Of a DNA stretch of 64,000 bases, positions 34,768 to 46,602 are shown in pieces; the stretch's first letter is position 1, and each line of letters opens with the position of its first letter. The stretch spans positions 288,972,001 through 289,036,000 of the forward strand of contig NC_092341.1 in the NCBI RefSeq assembly GCF_046630445.1, written 5' to 3'. The stretch is from Rutidosis leptorrhynchoides. Lineage: Eukaryota > Streptophyta > Magnoliopsida > Asterales > Asteraceae. The position numbers were made by a program, and so were the translations under genes. Under the pieces are notes generated by a model that made no database searches, was not told where the DNA came from, and worked only from the letters and a program-made list of their open reading frames with translations.

Positions 34768-34779
34768 TGGTATCCGAGC
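34768..34779 (+). other. Primer binding site, initiator tRNA-Met type (unit C)
   Basis: TGGTATCCGAGC, 2 nt after LTR 2. Identical to the sites in unit B and copy D. Confidence 0.85.
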
Positions 34780-34977
34780 GTTGGTCTTAGAGAACCAGAA
34801 AATTACATTAGTGTGTCTTACCGAGTTTGTTAGGATGCATTAGTGAGTCTGGACTTCGACCGTGTTTTTCTTCAAAAACGATTGCTTAACATTTTTTTTG
34901 TTGGAAACTATATATTATTAACATGTAAATATTATGTGATATATTAACCTCTTAATGTGTTTGATATTGTGTGATAG

Positions 34978-35613
34978 ATGTCTACCACTAGTAAAAATCC
35001 CATTGAATCACCTAATAATAATGAAGAGTCGAATATATTTTGGGAAGATTTACAAATTCCCAAAGAGGAACCGGAAGAAGAGGAACCGAAAGAGGAGGAA
35101 CCGGAAGAAGAGGAACCAGAAGAGGAGGAATCAGAAGAGGAGGAACCAGAAGAAGAAGAGGTTCCGGGGGAAGAAATATTGATACCTATAGTAAATCAAT
35201 TAAATAAAAGAAAATCCTCAACCAACGGACCAAAGTTAATAATGGTCAATGGTGTTTCCGCCGAGGAAGCAAAATATTGGAAAGATTACCAATTTTCCGA
35301 TGAATCGGATCCCGATGAGGATTCAGATGATGTTATAGAAATTACCTCGACCCAATTTAATATGGCAAAAGAAAATAATAAGGGAAAAGATATAAAAATG
35401 GAAAAACCGAATTCCAACCCCGATGAACTTTATATGTATCGGCAACGTCCGTATTTCCTAAATTGTAACAATAACCCGGGAACCCCTAAACCCCCAGGTT
35501 TTTCTAAACCATTATGGAAAATGACGGCTAGTATTAGAGGAACATCATATATCCCTAGAAAATTAGGAAAACGAACCAAGTTCGAAGAAGAAGAAACCAG
35601 TGATTCAGATTAG
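34978..35613 (+). CDS. Acidic Glu-rich cargo protein, unit C
   Basis: An intact 211-residue homologue of the unit B protein, starting MSTTSKNPIESPNNN. It has one more 15-nt Glu-rich repeat unit than unit B. The conserved C-terminal part is retained (KLIMVNGVSAEEAKYW, FSDESDPDEDSDD, LYMYRQRPYFLNCNNNPG, GTSYIPRKLGKR). The repeat tract varies while the flanks are conserved, the pattern of a real protein with a slippage-prone linker. Function unknown. Confidence 0.72.
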   Translation: MSTTSKNPIESPNNNEESNIFWEDLQIPKEEPEEEEPKEEEPEEEEPEEEESEEEEPEEEEVPGEEILIPIVNQLNKRKSSTNGPKLIMVNGVSAEEAKYWKDYQFSDESDPDEDSDDVIEITSTQFNMAKENNKGKDIKMEKPNSNPDELYMYRQRPYFLNCNNNPGTPKPPGFSKPLWKMTASIRGTSYIPRKLGKRTKFEEEETSDSD

Positions 35614-35750
35614 AGGGTTGTAATCATGTTGTGTATTATATGTATTGTAGTGTGCTTGTACTTTTATGTTCTATGTAAAAATTGCTTGTATTGTTTGTTA
35701 ATTATCTTTTACGAATCTAATACTTGTCTATTTTACAGTATAAAAACAAA

Positions 35751-36443
35751 ATGGACGTTAAGGGTAGACAACCGAATATTTTATAAGACCTACCAGAGGA
35801 TATGATTGAGGAAATCTTGTCTAGAGTCGGTCAGAATTCATCAGCACATTTAGTTATGGTGAAATTAACTTATCAAACATTTGAAAGACTTTCCAGAAAT
35901 GCCTTAGTTTATAAAAGGCTTTCCTTTGATAGGTGGGGCATATCACATTGGGGACACCGTAAGTTACGCCGTGTTTTCTTTAAAGCGTTAAATGCGGGGA
36001 ACCCAAATGCAATTTTACGCTATGGGTTAAGAACCTATTTTGACTCAACATATCCCAACATAGGATTTCGTGAGTTAGAAAGAGCTTCTAACATGCAACA
36101 TAAAGAAGCATGTTATGCTTACGGGTTAATAATGCTCGCTTCTCATCAAATTGAGAAAAAGAACATTGGGTTGCAACTTTTAAATAAAATATTCCCACAA
36201 GTGATGGACTCGTTAGTTGAGATGAGAAACAAGGTTTTTAGATTATTACGGGGCTGTTGGACATTATGAAACCCTCGTCCTTTTGACAACATTACAACAT
36301 GCTGCCTAGCCAATGGTCATAACGGTTATTTTCCACAAGACCAAGGATGGAAAGTCGTCTTAGTAAAACCAGAATGCATGACTTATTTCTGGACTTATGA
36401 ATTACGTGTCTTTATTTCCTTTGATGAAAAACTTGTGTATTAA
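35751..36443 (+). pseudogene. F-box cargo gene, unit C (two stops)
   Basis: Same gene as in unit B, starting MDVKGRQPNIL, with the splice-like AG 12 nt upstream. Two in-frame stops break it: TAA at 35784-35786 (GAA in unit B) inside the F-box, and TGA at 36267-36269 (CGA in unit B) before NPRPFD. The frame is otherwise unshifted to the natural stop at 36441-36443, and the rest is very similar to unit B. The second stop is a CpG-type transition. Confidence 0.85.
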
Positions 36444-36612
36444 CTAGGTTTATCTTCAAAACTGTCCTGTATCAAAGTGTACTATATTTCATGTTATATG
36501 TAATATAGCGAAGTTGTAAGTTTGAAGAATATTTGTATGTGAAATATTATTATAATCAGTTTTTATATAGAATTGTAGTACTTAAATTGTATGTTAGCTA
36601 CTAAGTATGAAC

Positions 36613-36635
36613 TTAACGGGTAGGTATTACCCGAA
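36613..36635 (+). other. PPT/U3-border-like tract (unit C)
   Basis: TTAACGGGTAGGTATTACCCG, same as unit B, between the F-box gene and gag. Confidence 0.5.
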
Positions 36636-36766
36636 TTAAAACTTATAAAATGCTAATATGAAGAAAAAGCTTTTATAAATGAGTTCATATTATGCTACGG
36701 AATACTATTGACTACTCTTAATATTCTATATGATTAACTTAATTCTTTTGGCTATTTTTGAAGGAA

Positions 36767-37927
36767 ATGGTACCGACTACTCGTCAGAACTTGAACATGA
36801 GTGAGGAAGACTTCCGTGCTTTCCTTGCAGCAAATATAGCCACAGTACAGGCTGCAATGCAAAACAACAATAACTCAGAGTCTAGCAGTGGAGTTAACTC
36901 CACAGGAAACCGTATCGGATGCTCCTACAAGGCTTTCACTGCCTGTAAACCTCTGGAATTCGATGGAACTGAAGGACCAGTTGGACTGAAATGATGGACC
37001 GAAAAGGTCGAATCTGTATTTGCTATAAGCAAATGTGCTGAGGAAGATAAGGTAAAGTACGCCACGCATACCTTCACAGGTACTGCGTTAACCTGGTGGA
37101 ATACCTATCTCGAAGAAGTGGGACAAGATGCTGATTACGCACTACCGTGGTCAGCATTCAAACACTTAATGAACGAGCAGTACCGTCCCAGAAACAAGGT
37201 TAATAAGTTCAAGGTAGAGCTTAGAGGGTTACGAACACAAGGGTTTGATATTACCACGTACGAACGACGATTCACAGAGTTGTGCCTATTGTGTCCAGGA
37301 GCGTTCGAAGATGAAGAAGAGAAAATTGACGCATTTGTAAAAAGGTTACCGGAAAGGATCCAAGAGGATATAAGTTCACACGAGCCCGCCTCCATACAAA
37401 AGGCAAGTTGAATGGCTCATAAACTTATAAATCAAATTGAGTAAAGGATTAAAGAACAGGCGGCCGAAGAAGCCAATACGAAACAAGTCAAGAGGAAATG
37501 GGAAGAAACCAGTGACAAGGGTCACAATTTCAATAATCAACCCAACAATCCTAACTACAATCGCACCAATTTTCGCAACAACAAATGCAACAACAACAAA
37601 CTTCCCAGCAACAACTACAACAACCGTTTCAACAACAATAACAACTGCAACAACAACAACAATCCCAACAATAACAACAAGAGGCAGAAATTCTGCCAGA
37701 GATGTGAAGGATACCATCCAACTGGGCTCTGTACAGCAGTGTGTACTAAGCGTAATAGAAAGGGCCATGGTGCGACAAAGTGCGAAATCTACGGATCAAT
37801 GGCTAAGGGAACAAATAATGCTGGAACAAGTTATGCAGACATTACCTGTTTTGGATACGGGAAGAAGGGCCATTACAAAAATATGTGTCCAAATCAGGAG
37901 GATAATAATGGACAAGGCCGAGGAAGT
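36767..37927 (+). pseudogene. gag: gypsy gag, unit C (degraded)
   Basis: Starts MVPTTRQNLN. Gag core and Asn-rich linker (about 37520-37680) as in unit B. First knuckle CTKRNRKGHGATKC has lost its second Cys, and the second reads CFGYGKKGHYKNMC, also missing its second Cys. TGA at 36992-36994 is shared with unit B; private stops lie near 37409 and 37441. Confidence 0.82.
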
Positions 37928-40900
37928 GTCTTCAACATTAATAAGGTTGAAGCGCAGGAAGACCCGGAGCTTGTTACGGGTACGTTTCTTATTGACAATA
38001 CATCTGCTTATGTTTTATTTGATTCGGGTGCGGATCGAAGCTATATGAGTAAGGATTTCTGTGCTAAATTAATTTGTCCAGTGACGCCTTTGGATAATAA
38101 GTTTATACTAGAATTAGCAAACGGTAAATTAATTGCAGCAGATAATATATGTCGGAATCGAGAAATTAAACTGGTTAGCGAAACATTTAAGATTGATTTG
38201 ATACCAGCAGAGTTAGGGAGTTTTGATGTGATAATCGGCATGGACTGGACGAAAGAGGTGAAAGTAGAGATCGTATGTTACAAAAATGTAATTCGCATTG
38301 TACGAGAAGAAGGAAAACCCTTAATGGTGTACGGAGAAAAGAGCAACGCGAAGCTAAATCTTATTAGTAATTTGAAGGCGCAAAAGCTAATAAGAAAGGG
38401 TTACTATGCTGTTCTAGCACACGTCGAGAAAGTACAAACTGAAAAAAGAGCATCAATGATGTTCCAGTCGCAAAAGAATTTCCCGATGTATTTTCGAAAG
38501 AATTACCGGGATTACCTCCACACCGATCCGTTAAATTTCAAATAGATCTTGTACCGGGAGCTGCACCAATAGCTCGTGCTCCATACAGACTCGCACCCAA
38601 CGAAATGAAGGAACTTCAAAGCCAATTACAAGAACTTCTAGAACGTGGTTTTATACGCCCAAGTACATCACCATGGGGAGCTCCTGTTTTGTTTGTAAAA
38701 AAGAAGGATGGTACATTCAGGTTGCGTATCGACTACCGAGAGTTGAAAAAACTTACCATCAAGAACCGTTACCCACTACCGAGAATCGACGACTTATTTG
38801 ATCAATTACAAGGCTCGTCAATTTATTCGAAGATTGATTTACGTTCTGGGTATCATCAAATGCGGGTGAAGGAGGACGATATTCCAAAGACTGCTTTCAG
38901 AACGCGTTACGGTTATTAAGAGTTTATGGTTATGCCGTTTGGATTGACTAACGCACCAGCTGTGTTCATGGGCCTCATGAACCGTATGTGTGGGCCATAT
39001 CTCGACAAGTTTGTCATTGTTTTCATTGATGACATACTTATCTACTCAAAGAATGATCAAGAGCACGAAGAACATTTGAGAAAAGTGCTAGAGTTGTTGA
39101 GAAAGAAAAACTGTACGCTAAGTTTTCAAAGTGTGCATTTTGGTTGGAAGAAGTTCAATTCCTCGGTCACATAGTGAACAAAGAAGGTATTCAGGTGGAT
39201 CCGGCAAAGATTGAGACCGTTGAAAAGTGGGAAACCCCTAAAACTCCGAAGCATATACGTCAATTTTTAGGACTGGCTGGTTACTACAGAAGATTCATCC
39301 AAGATTTTTCCAAAATAGTAAAACTCTTGACTGCATTAACGCATAAAGGGAAGAAATTTGAATGGAAGGATGAACAAGAAAAAACGTTTTAATTGTTGAA
39401 GAAAAAGTTAACTACGGCACCTATATTGTCATTGCCTGAAGGGAATGATGATTTTGTGATATATTGCGACTCCTCAAAGCAAGGCCTCAGTTGTGTATTA
39501 ATGCAACGAATGAAGGTAATTGCTTATGCGTCTAGACAGTTGAAGATTCACGAGCAAAATTATACGACACATGATTTGGAATTAGGCGCTGTTGTTTTTG
39601 CATTAAAGACTTGGAGGCACTACTTATATTGGGTCAAAAGTATTATATATACCGACCACAAAAGTCTTCAACATATATTTAATCAGAAACAACTGAACAT
39701 GAGGCAGCGCAGGTGGATTGAATTGTTGAATGATTATGACTTTGAGATTCGTTACCACCCGGGGAAGGCGAATGTGGTAGCCGATGCTTTGAGTAGAAAG
39801 GACAGAGAACCCATTCGAGTAAAAGCTATGAATATAATGATTCACAATAACCTTACTACTCAAATAAAGGAGGCGCAACAAGGAGTTTTAAAAGAGGTAA
39901 ATTTAAAGGATGAAATACCCAAAGGATCGGAGAAGCATCTTAATATTCGGGAAGACGGAACCCGGTATAGGGTTGAAAGAATTTGGGTACCAAAATTTGG
40001 ATATATGAGAGAAATGGTACTTAGAGAAGCTCATAAAATCAGATACTCAATACATCCTGGAACGGGGAAGATGTACAAAGATCTCAAGAAACATTTTTGG
40101 TGGCCAGGTATGAAAGCCGATGTTGCTAAATACGTAGGGGAATGTTTGACGTGTTCTAAGGTCAAAGCTGAGCATCAGAAACCATCAGGTCTACTTCAAC
40201 AACCCAAAATCCCAGAATGGAAATGAGAAAATATTACCATGGATTTCATCACTAAATTGCCAAGGACTGCAAGTGGTTTTGATACTATTTAGGTAATAGT
40301 TGATCATCTCACCAAATCAGCACACTTCCTACCAATAGGAGAAGATGACAAGATGGAGAAGTTAGCATGACTGTATTTGAAGGAAGTCATCTCCAGACAT
40401 GGAATACCAATCTCTATTATCTCTGATAGGGATGGCATATTTTATTCAAGCTTTTGGCAGACATTACAACAAGCATTGGGAACTCGTATAGACATGAGTA
40501 CTGCCTATCATCCACTAACCGATGGGCAGAGTGAAAGGATGATACAGACTCTTGAAGACATGCTACGAGCATGTGTTATTGATTTTGGAAATGGTTGGGA
40601 TCGACATCTACCATTAGCAGAATTTTCCTACAATAACTGTTACCACTCGAGTATCGAAATGGCACCATTCGAATCACTTTATGGTAGAAAGTGCAGATCT
40701 CCAATTTGTTGGAATGAATTGGGGGATAGACAGATTACGGGTCCGGAGATAATCCAAGAAACTACAGAGAAAATCATCCAAATTCAACAACGGTTGAAAA
40801 CCGCTCAGAGTCGACAAAAGAGCTACGCGGACCTTAAAAGGAAAGATATAGAATTTGAAATTGGGGAGATGATCATGCTTAAGGTTTCGCCTTGGAAAGG

Positions 40901-41306
40901 CGTTGTTCGATTTGGTAAACAGGGGAAACTAAATCCAAGATACATTGGACCATTCAAGATTTTAGATCGTGTCGGACCAGTAGCCTACCGACTTGAATTA
41001 CCACAACAACTCGCCAATGTACATAATACCTTTCATGTCTCGAATCTGAAGAAGTGCTTAGCTAAAGAAGATCTCACTATTCCTTTAGATGAAATTAAAA
41101 TCAATGAAAAACTACAATTCATTGAAGAACCCGTCGAGATAATGGATCGTGAGGTTAAAAGGCTCAAGCAAAATAAGATACCAATTGTTAAGGTTCGATG
41201 GAATGCTCGTAGAGGACCCGAGTTCACCTAGGAATGAGAAGATCAGATGAAGAAGAAATACCCGCACTTATTTCCAGAAGATACGTCAACACCTCCAACT
41301 GCTTAA
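37928..41306 (+). pseudogene. pol: gypsy pol, unit C (frameshifts and stops)
   Basis: Protease FDSGADRSYMS is intact. A one-base loss near 38445 shifts the frame into RT. TAA at 38917-38919 (Tyr codon) lies just before the [11 protein letters not shown] block. A second shift falls near 39115. TAA at 39390-39392, TGA at 40224-40226, TAG near 40290, TGA near 40367 and TAG at 41229-41231 follow. RNase H starts CDSSKQGLS. Several stops look like TGG-to-TAG/TGA or CGA-to-TGA changes. The stop near 40224 and the TGA in the GAATGAGAAG context near 41235 are shared with unit B. Integrase IISDRDGIF and the chromodomain-like end remain. Confidence 0.88.
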
Positions 41307-41341
41307 AATTTCGGGACGAAATTTATTTAACGGGTAGGTAC

Positions 41342-44300
41342 TGTAGTGACCCGAACTTTTCCATGTTTATATATATTAAATAAAATTGATATTTATATGT
41401 TTAAGTGTTTCCAACATGTTAAGCAATCAAACTTGTTAAGACTTGCTTAATTGAAATAGGTTTTATATAATAAATTGACCACCCAAGTTGACCGGTGATT
41501 CACGAACGTTAAAACTTGTAAAAACTATATGATGTCATATATATGGATATATATATAGTTAACATGGTATTATGATAAGTAAACATATCATTATGTATAT
41601 TAACAATGAACTACATATGTAAAAACAAGACTACTAACTTAATGATTTCGAAACGAGACATATATGTAACGATTATCGTTGTAACGACATTTAATTGTAT
41701 ATATATCATATTAAGATATATTAATATATCATAATATCAAGATAATGTAATAATTTAACATCTCATTTGATATAATAAACAATGGGTTAACAACACTTAA
41801 CATGATCGTTAACCTAAAGGCTTCAAAACAACATTTACATGTAACGACTAACGATGACTTAACGATGACTTAACGACTCAGTTAAAATGTATATACATGC
41901 AGTGTTTTAATATGTATTTATACACTTTTGAAAGACTTCAAGACACTTATCAAAATAATTCTACTTAACAAAAATGCTTACAATTACATCCTCGTTCAGT
42001 TTCATCAACAATTCTACTCGTATGCACCCGTATTCGTACTCGTACAATACACAGCTTTTAGATGTATGTACTATTGGTATATACACTCCAATGATCAGAT
42101 CTTAGCAGCCTATGTGAGTCACCTAACACATGTGGGAACCATCATTTGGCAACTAGCATGAAATATCTCATAAAATTACAAAAATATTAGTGATCATTCA
42201 TGACTTATTTACATTAAACAAAATTACACATCCTTTATATCTAATCCATATACCAACGACCAAAAACACCTACAAACACTTTCATTCTTCAATTTTCTTC
42301 ATCTAATTGATCTCTCTCAAGTTCTATCTTCAAGTTCTAAGTGTTCTTCATAAATTCTACATGTTCTAGTTTCATAAAATCAAGAATACTTCCAAGTTTA
42401 CTAGCTCACTTCCAATCTTGTAAAGTGATCATCCAACCTCAAGAAATCCTTGTTGTTTACAGTATGATATCATTCTAAATCAAGGTAATACTCATATACA
42501 AACTTTGATTCAATTCCTATAACTATAATTATCTTAATTCGAGTGATAATATTACTTGAACTTGTTTTTGTGTCATGATTCTACTTCAAGAACTTTCAAG
42601 CTATCCAAGATCCTTTGAAGCTAGATCATTTCTTGTCACTTCCAGTAGGTTTACCTACTAAACTTGAGGTAGTAATGATGTTCATAACATCATTCAATTC
42701 ATACATATAAAACTATCTTATTCGAAGATTTGAACATGTAATCACTAGAACATAGTTTAGTTAATTCTAAACTTGTTCGCAAACAAAAGTTAATCCTTCT
42801 AACTTGACTTTTAAAATCAACTAAACACATGTTCTATATCTATATTATATGCTAACTTAATGATTTAAAACCGGAAAACAAGAAAAACACCGTAAAACCG
42901 GATATACGCCGTCGTAGTAACACCGCGGGCTGTTTTGGGTTAGTTAATTAAAAACTATGATAAACTTTGATTTAAAAGTTGTTCTTCTGGAAAAATTATT
43001 TTTCTTATGAACATGAAACTATATCCAAAAATCATGATTAAACTCAAAGTGAAAGTATGTTTTCCAAAATGGTCATCTAGACGTCGTTCTTTCGACTGAA
43101 ATGACTACCTTTACAAAAACGACTTGTAACCTATATTTCCGACTATAAACTTATACGTTTTCTGTACAGATTCATAAACTTAAGTTCAATATGAAACCAT
43201 AGCAATTGGATTCACTCAAAACGGATTTAAAACGAAGAAGTTATGGGTAAAACAAGATTTGATATTTTTACTTGTTGTAGCTACGTGAAAATTGATAACA
43301 AATCTATACAAATCATATCCTAGCTAACATATATTGTATTATACATGTATTCTAATATATTATGTAATCTTGGGATACCATAGACACGTATGCAAATGTT
43401 TTGACATATCATATCGACCCATCTATATATATTATTTGGAACAACCATAGACACTCTATATGCAATAATGTTGGAGTTAGCTATACAGGGTTAAGGTTGA
43501 TTCCTAAAATATATATACTTTGAGTTGTGATCTAGCCTGAGACGTGTATACACTGGGTCGTGGATTGGGTCAATATAATATATATCAATTTATTTCTGTA
43601 CATCTAACTATGGACAACTAGTTGTAGGTTACTAACGAGGACAACTGACTGAAAATATTTAAAACATTAAAACGTATTAAAAAATATTGTAAATATATTT
43701 TGAACATACTTTGATATATATGTACATATTTGTTATAGGTTCGTGAATCGACCAGTGACCAAGTCTTACTTCCCGACGAGGTAAAAATCTGTGAAAGTGA
43801 GTTATAGTCCCACTTTTAAAATCTAATATTTTGGGATGAGAATACATGCAGCTTTATAAATGTTTTACAAAATAGACACAAGTACGCAAAACTACATTCT
43901 ATGGTTGGATTATTAAACCGAATATCGCCCTTCAAGTCTGGTGGCCTAAGAATTAGGGAAATGGCCCCTAATTGACGCGAATCCTAAAGATAGATCTATT
44001 GGGCTTAACAACCCCAATTCATGTTATGGATGGTTTAGTACTTCGAGATTATTATACAGACGAGAGGTTCTGTTTTGAGGATATTCTATGCATTAAGTTA
44101 ACGTCGGTTACCAGGTGTTCAACATATGAATGATTTTTATCTCTATGCAGTTTGCGAAATGCCTGATAAGAGATGTGTTATAAAAATGAAATCTTGTGGT
44201 CTACTATTATGATTTAATAATATGTAGGTTAAACCTATAACTCACCAACAATTTTGTTGACGTTTTAAGCATGTTTATTCTCATGTGATTATTAAGAGCT

Positions 44301-44604
44301 TCCACTGTTGCATACTAAATTAAGGACAAGATTTGGGGTCCATGCTTGTATAATATTGTTTAAAAACTGCATTCGAAGACTTATGTTAATGTGTAATATT
44401 ATTGTAAACCATTATGTAATGGTCGTGTGAAAAACGCTATATTTTAGATTATCATTATTTGATAATCGTCGTAATATTTTAAAGGTTATGGTTAGTTTTA
44501 AAATCGAATGCAGTCTTTGAAAAACGTCTCATATAGATGTCAAAACCTCGCGACGAAATCAATTAATATGGAACGTTTATAATAAATATGAACGGGACAT
44601 TTCA
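41342..44604 (+). repeat. Gypsy LTR 3 of tandem array (3' LTR of unit C)
   Basis: 3263 bp with TG...CA ends. It has private variants (GATCAGATCTTAGCAGCC, ACATGCAGTG, TATTAGTGATCATT) shared only with part of the copy D LTR, and a 12-bp duplication of AACGATGACTTA near 41850-41873. It ends directly against LINE sequence at 44605. Confidence 0.9.
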
Positions 44605-44700
44605 CAAATGTTGACGTTTCTTTGGATCACCAATCGTGATAGAGGCAAGAATTTTGAGTGGCTTACATGGATTTCAAGTCTAAGTTCATATCTTGGGTAA
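44605..44700 (+). pseudogene. LINE ORF2 C-terminus, part 3
   Basis: MLTFLWITNRDRGKNFEW then LTWISSLSSYLG and a stop at 44698-44700. The W...R...F.WL.WISSP..YL pattern is the usual end of plant L1-type ORF2, so the LINE seen at 8840 and 21261 resumes here after the gypsy array. Orientation agrees. The middle of the zinc-binding domain is missing, so the array's left truncation also removed LINE sequence. Confidence 0.7.
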
Positions 44701-45211
44701 TTGGTTCGGTTGTATTCATATTAGTTATTTGGTTCGTGTATTGTTTCGAGTCTATTTAGTATAGGGTTAAAGGTTGCATTCTTTGCAACCTGATCATAGT
44801 TTAGCATTTACGTATCGTGACCAAGTTTGGCTTCTCCATTGAATTATCTCGTGTTTTACTTTTTCGAGTATTAATATTATGTTGCCTTTTTAAAAAAAAT
44901 ATATCACTATGTTAGCTCTTTGTTATGTATCTCTTAAATTCAATTTCACTATCGTAACCAATCTGAAAGTTAAATAAAAAGAATCAAGCCTTGAAATTTA
45001 TACGTAGTTGACTTTTCATTGAACAGTCAACTAAATCCTTTCACCAATATGCTATCTACTTATGCACTTAATTCACGCTAACTGATTGATGTTACAATTT
45101 GCATTATTCGATTATTATGACATTTGCACTTGTCCTATATGACTTGCACACTAGAAGTTCAAATCAACCTCTCGAGCAAGCACGTGTTTTTATAAAACCC
45201 GTAAGACCATC
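44701..45211 (+). other. Probable LINE 3' UTR and flank, non-coding
   Basis: About 500 bp without ORF, following the LINE stop. Short A/T runs (TTTTTAAAAAAAATATAT near 44888) may mark a decayed tail. Nothing else recognised. Confidence 0.4.
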
Positions 45212-45568
45212 AATAAAGTCACGTCAAAACTTGGCGGCATAATTCAACGGTTCTCTCATGTCCTTTGAGTCATGAGATAGTGAGAGGTCATGGATTCGAT
45301 CCTTAGGGATGACATAGTTTTCTTTAAACCAATTGAACACTAATAATGGTGGTATATATTGACCATATATGGAGGTTTTACCGGATTCGTTCACGGACCT
45401 CTACCCGGAACACTGCCCGAATGGATGTGTCCCCGGGTACCATCAATCGGGTTCGGGTTTCCGTCCGAACGTGTGCGTTACGTGCAAATGATGATGGTTG
45501 TTGAAATCAATGATCTACTGATGCCAAAAAATCGTCGTTAAAAATAATAATAATAAAGCCACGTCAAA
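45212..45568 (+). mobile_element. SINE with ~17-bp target site duplications
   Basis: AATAAAGTCACGTCAAA (45212-45228) and AATAAAGCCACGTCAAA (45552-45568) flank a ~323-bp body with one mismatch. The body has a B-box-like GGATTCGATCC (about 45293-45303) and a plausible A-box about 60 nt earlier, fitting a tRNA-derived pol III promoter. It ends in a simple (AAT)n tail just before the right duplication. Long duplications, internal pol III promoter and simple tail together indicate LINE-mobilised SINE insertion. Family not identified. Confidence 0.65.
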
Positions 45569-46082
45569 TACAAGGCGTTACCTTACTCAGCTCCCTTTGA
45601 CTAAATGTTAAGCCCCTAGCGCGACGTGAGTTGCTAACGCCTTTAAGCCTTAGTCGGATAACATAGTGCCCACGGAGATGGTGGATCAGTTTGGGCTCAG
45701 GTAGCTGGCGAGAATTTAATAGACGCTTGATTTTTGTTATCCAACCAATTTCAACACATGTATTTATATATTATTGATTTACTTTTTTAACCCAACTTCA
45801 AATTATATTTTAACACATCATTAAATATCTTTTCAACATAAATTTAACATTCACCATTATTTAACTTTACTCCATAATATTGTCACATCACATCACATCA
45901 CAGTAAAAAAATCACTTTTTCTTTTTGATTAGTGCTCTCTCTCACACTCTGCCTCCACGTCATATGCAGAATTAAAAGTGATATAACAATTTATCCTCTT
46001 AATGATATTCTTATAAAAAATTGGTACTTTTTCACACCCCATAACATTTCTGTCTGTGTGATTTTATAGGTGTTTTTCTTCT
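45569..46082. other. Non-coding spacer before copia element
   Basis: No gene seen. Contains a short inverted pair AAGGCGTTA/TAACGCCTT (about 45572 and 45629) and a CACAT repeat near 45887-45900. Likely host or older repeat DNA forming the pre-integration site of the copia element. Confidence 0.4.
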
Positions 46083-46591
46083 TGTAAGAACTCAAAGCAC
46101 TAAAGCAGCATCCACCTTAACCGGTTGTGATTGATCCAAAGCCTCCACCGTAACTGGTTGTGATTGCTCCAGAGAGTCTATGCGCATGTAGGATCGTGTA
46201 AACAGGATTAAACGACCTAATCTACTATATCGAGTGCGAAAAATCTCGATATAGGGTTTTATACTCAAAACACACAAATTTACTTTGATATTTAGATATA
46301 GAACGACTTTAGGGTGTTAAAGATCAACCTAGATGAATGCTAGATAACCAGAGAATCGATTTAGATGTTTTTGTGCGGCTAGGATCGTTAACCTAATCAT
46401 GAAACCGAAGTTCTCTATATATATACACAGCGTGTGAAACCGTACGGTTACACCCCTGCAACCGTCCGGTTGCACTGTGTATCCGTACGAATGTATACTG
46501 CATCCGTACGGTTGCATTCCAGAGGTGAAGATTAAACGTTTACGCATTCCAACTTGATCGTAATGAACCTGGGGACTATAATGCACCAACA
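46083..46591 (-). repeat. 3' LTR of copia element
   Basis: On the minus strand it starts TGTTGGTGCATTATAG directly after a GGGGGAG polypurine tract and probably ends CTTTGAGTTCTTACA, 509 bp. The outer end is uncertain because the partner LTR is outside the window. It contains four CCGTACGG-type palindromes followed by a TATA box. Confidence 0.65.
46416..46516 (-). promoter_or_regulatory. Copia LTR promoter: four palindromes plus TATA box
   Basis: In transcription order: TGCAACCGTACGGATGCA, CATTCGTACGGATACA, TGCAACCGGACGGTTGCA and TGTAACCGTACGGTTTCA, spaced about 20-25 nt apart. TATATATATA follows (46416-46425 on the plus strand). The repeated core is CCGTACGG with GCAA...TTGC arms, itself palindromic. 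This suggests a multi-site binding platform for a dimeric factor (inferred). Confidence 0.6.
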
Positions 46592-46602
46592 AACTCCCCC
46601 TA
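46592..46602 (-). other. Polypurine tract of copia element
   Basis: Minus-strand TAGGGGGAGTT immediately precedes the LTR start TGTTGGTG. Typical copia plus-strand primer. Confidence 0.75.

Larger units (their letters stand above)
21609..44604 (+). mobile_element. Tandem gypsy array: stub-LTR-internal B-LTR-internal C-LTR
   Basis: Three LTRs (21714, 31508, 41342) alternate with two internal regions (B and C), all in the same orientation. A 105-bp internal stub precedes the first LTR, so even that LTR was once a 3' LTR. Adjacent units share an LTR, as left by unequal homologous recombination between LTRs. B and C share several inactivating changes. LINE sequence lies on both sides, so the array sits inside the LINE with a deletion at the left edge. 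Confidence 0.85.

Noticed and set aside
45250..45310. tRNA gene suggested by a B-box-like site
   Set aside because: No cloverleaf could be drawn; position fits the pol III promoter of the SINE.
45359..45541. 60-codon ORF (GFVHGPLPGTLPEWMCP)
   Set aside because: It falls inside the SINE body between target duplications and has a non-ATG/unsupported start; no homology recognised.
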